Source: an uncultured Campylobacter sp. (GTDB taxonomy: Bacteria > Campylobacterota > Campylobacteria > Campylobacterales > Campylobacteraceae). Taken from it: 64,000 nt of DNA. The stretch's first letter is position 1; each line of letters starts with the position of its first letter. A program made the translations under genes and the position numbers. Below are positions 62,787-64,000 of this stretch, in pieces. Below the pieces are notes generated by a model, which saw nothing but the letters and a program-made list of their open reading frames with translations, did not search any database and was not told the origin of the DNA. The stretch lies in NCBI RefSeq assembly GCF_937997535.1, contig NZ_CALKTT010000060.1, positions 1-64,000 of the forward strand, read 5' to 3'.

Positions 62787-64000
62787 TGTTTAGCCACCCT
62801 ATAAATTTCTTCTATACTAGTTACTCCGCGCGCAGCACGTATAACACCATCTTCAAACATATCTATAAATCCCTCCTCCTTCGCCAAGGCCCTCATATCG
62901 TCCTTTGAGCCACCGTTAGCGATCAAGCTTTGCATTTTATCGGTAATAGGTAAAATTTCACTAATCATCTCACGCCCCATGTAGCCCGTTTGACCGCATT
63001 GATCACAACCCACAGCCTTAAAAAACGTGTATTTTTCAGGTAAGAATTCTTTTAGCTGATCAAGCATCGATTTAGGTAGATTCGTAGGCTGCTTGCAGTG
63101 CGGGCAAAGCTTTCGCACAAGACGTTGCGCCTCTACCGCAATCAGTGCACCGCTTATGAGATAGGCTTCGATACCCATATCCACTATTCGCGGGATCGCG
63201 CTAACGGCGTCATTGGTGTGTAGTGTCGAGAAAACCAAGTGTCCCGTAAGAGCGGCTTGGATCGCAATTCTAAGGGTCTCTTGATCACGTATCTCACCGA
63301 TCATTATGATGTCGGGGTCTTGTCTTAAGATCGAGCGCAATGCTGAAGCAAAGGTAAGACCCGCTTTTTCGTTAACTTGGACTTGTTGGATTAAATTTAC
63401 TTGATACTCTACCGGATCTTCTACGGTAATAACCTTAGTATCGATATTTTTAATATCGTTTAGCGCTGCATATAGCGTCGTAGACTTACCGCTTCCCGTA
63501 GGTCCGGTAACCAAGATAATACCATATGGAGCCTTCATAGCGTTATTAAATTTCTTAAAGCTATCAGGGTGCATACCGAGCTTTTCCAGACTTATGATAA
63601 CCTTGGATTTATCTAGGATACGCATAACGGTAGATTCGCCATTGATGATAGGCAGTGTCGAAATACGAAAGTCGTATTCGCGACCTGAAATTTTCATACT
63701 AAACCTGCCGTCTTGCGGCTTGCGACGCTCGGCGATATCCATATTTGAAAGTAGCTTCAATCGGCTTACTAGCGGTGGATAGATATCCTTATCAAAGATA
63801 AAAATTTCAGCGAGCATTCCGTCGATTCTGGTACGCACGACGCAGTTATTCTCGGTAGGCTCGATGTGAATATCACTACCGCGCATCTTAATAGACTGAC
63901 TAATTATCATCTCAATGAGCTTCAAAATCGCCGAGGTATCATCGCTGCTTCCGCTACCGCCGGTGTTGGCGAGCTCTTTGCGGATCTCCGCTACGAGCCC
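62783..64000 (-). CDS. ctsE: Type II secretion-type ATPase (CtsE, GspE family), 5' end outside window
   Basis: Hexameric ATPase driving the pseudopilus-like machine. Visible: SDIHIEP, Walker A VTGPTGSGKSTTL, Asp box and Walker B (QDPDIIMIGEIRDQET), His box TGHLVFSTLHTNDA, and the zinc tetracysteine CPHC...CDQCG. The frame remains open without a stop from a possible TTG at 63925 to the window edge and encodes a Gly/Ser-rich linker, so the gene is truncated by the window and its true start lies beyond 64000. Confidence 0.9.
   Translation of the reverse strand, partial: GLVAEIRKELANTGGSGSSDDTSAILKLIEMIISQSIKMRGSDIHIEPTENNCVVRTRIDGMLAEIFIFDKDIYPPLVSRLKLLSNMDIAERRKPQDGRFSMKISGREYDFRISTLPIINGESTVMRILDKSKVIISLEKLGMHPDSFKKFNNAMKAPYGIILVTGPTGSGKSTTLYAALNDIKNIDTKVITVEDPVEYQVNLIQQVQVNEKAGLTFASALRSILRQDPDIIMIGEIRDQETLRIAIQAALTGHLVFSTLHTNDAVSAIPRIVDMGIEAYLISGALIAVEAQRLVRKLCPHCKQPTNLPKSMLDQLKEFLPEKYTFFKAVGCDQCGQTGYMGREMISEILPITDKMQSLIANGGSKDDMRALAKEEGFIDMFEDGVIRAARGVTSIEEIYRVAKQ

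Overview
The window reads as chromosome from a Campylobacter-type member of the Campylobacterota, with unusually high GC for the genus (a C. gracilis-like oral species is my best guess, not proven). The grounds are gene content and order: murJ-cysS-msbA; hisS-speA-cysE-aspB; futalosine-pathway mqnC; ctsE/ctsF-type transformation genes; and periplasmic multihaem respiratory modules. The order of the first two groups matches C. jejuni as I remember it. No rRNA, tRNA, IS element, prophage or CRISPR array was recognised. Many genes use TTG starts, and nearly all intergenic DNA is littered with AT palindromes of the type AAATTTTAAAATTT.

Layout. 0.3-8 kb: lipid transport (mlaF-mlaE, leftward), then murJ, cysS and msbA (rightward), all envelope or core functions. 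8.4-10.8 kb: two convergent MFS transporters. 10.9-14.1 kb: one co-oriented string of an SPFH protein, an NfeD-like protein, a HepT/MntA toxin-antitoxin pair and mqnC. 14.7-19.5 kb: an M16-like protein without the zinc motif and a RecG enlarged by about 300 low-complexity residues. 19.7-26.1 kb: a DUF7832-like protein, then the hisS-speA-cysE-(secreted protein)-aspB operon.

26.9-44.5 kb is a complete aryl-polyene (APE)-type type II polyketide cluster. It holds a phosphopantetheinyl transferase, a DUF3261 lipoprotein, ketosynthases, dehydratases, a ketoreductase, a chain-length-factor-like protein and two acyl carrier proteins. It also holds an AMP ligase fused to a dehydratase, a glycosyltransferase, two acyltransferases, a thioesterase, a LolA-like carrier and an MMPL exporter. 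Almost every junction overlaps by 4-20 bp. The products would load an aryl starter on an ACP, extend and dehydrate it into a polyene, attach it to a lipid and export it to the outer membrane. One member of the operon, a 359-codon Arg/Ala-rich ORF made of intergenic-like repeats, is unexplained.

45-49 kb: a LysR regulator divergent from a periplasmic flavoprotein reductase, a tetrahaem cytochrome and a NapC/NrfH-type quinol dehydrogenase, an anaerobic respiratory module of unknown substrate. 49-55 kb: an AT-rich orphan gene, an outer-membrane porin, htpG with a heat-shock-like control region, and a Cys-rich Sel1-like membrane protein. 55-64 kb (leftward): murG, ftsW, a 1.6-kb gene-free repeat region, ftsK (apparently with a non-AUG start), ctsF and the 3' part of ctsE.

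The most striking overall signal is that the AT-palindromic repeat vocabulary of the intergenic DNA also appears inside genes as in-frame low-complexity insertions or tails: RecG, the APE ketosynthase, chain-length factor, ligase, glycosyltransferase, acyltransferase and thioesterase, NfeD and CysS.
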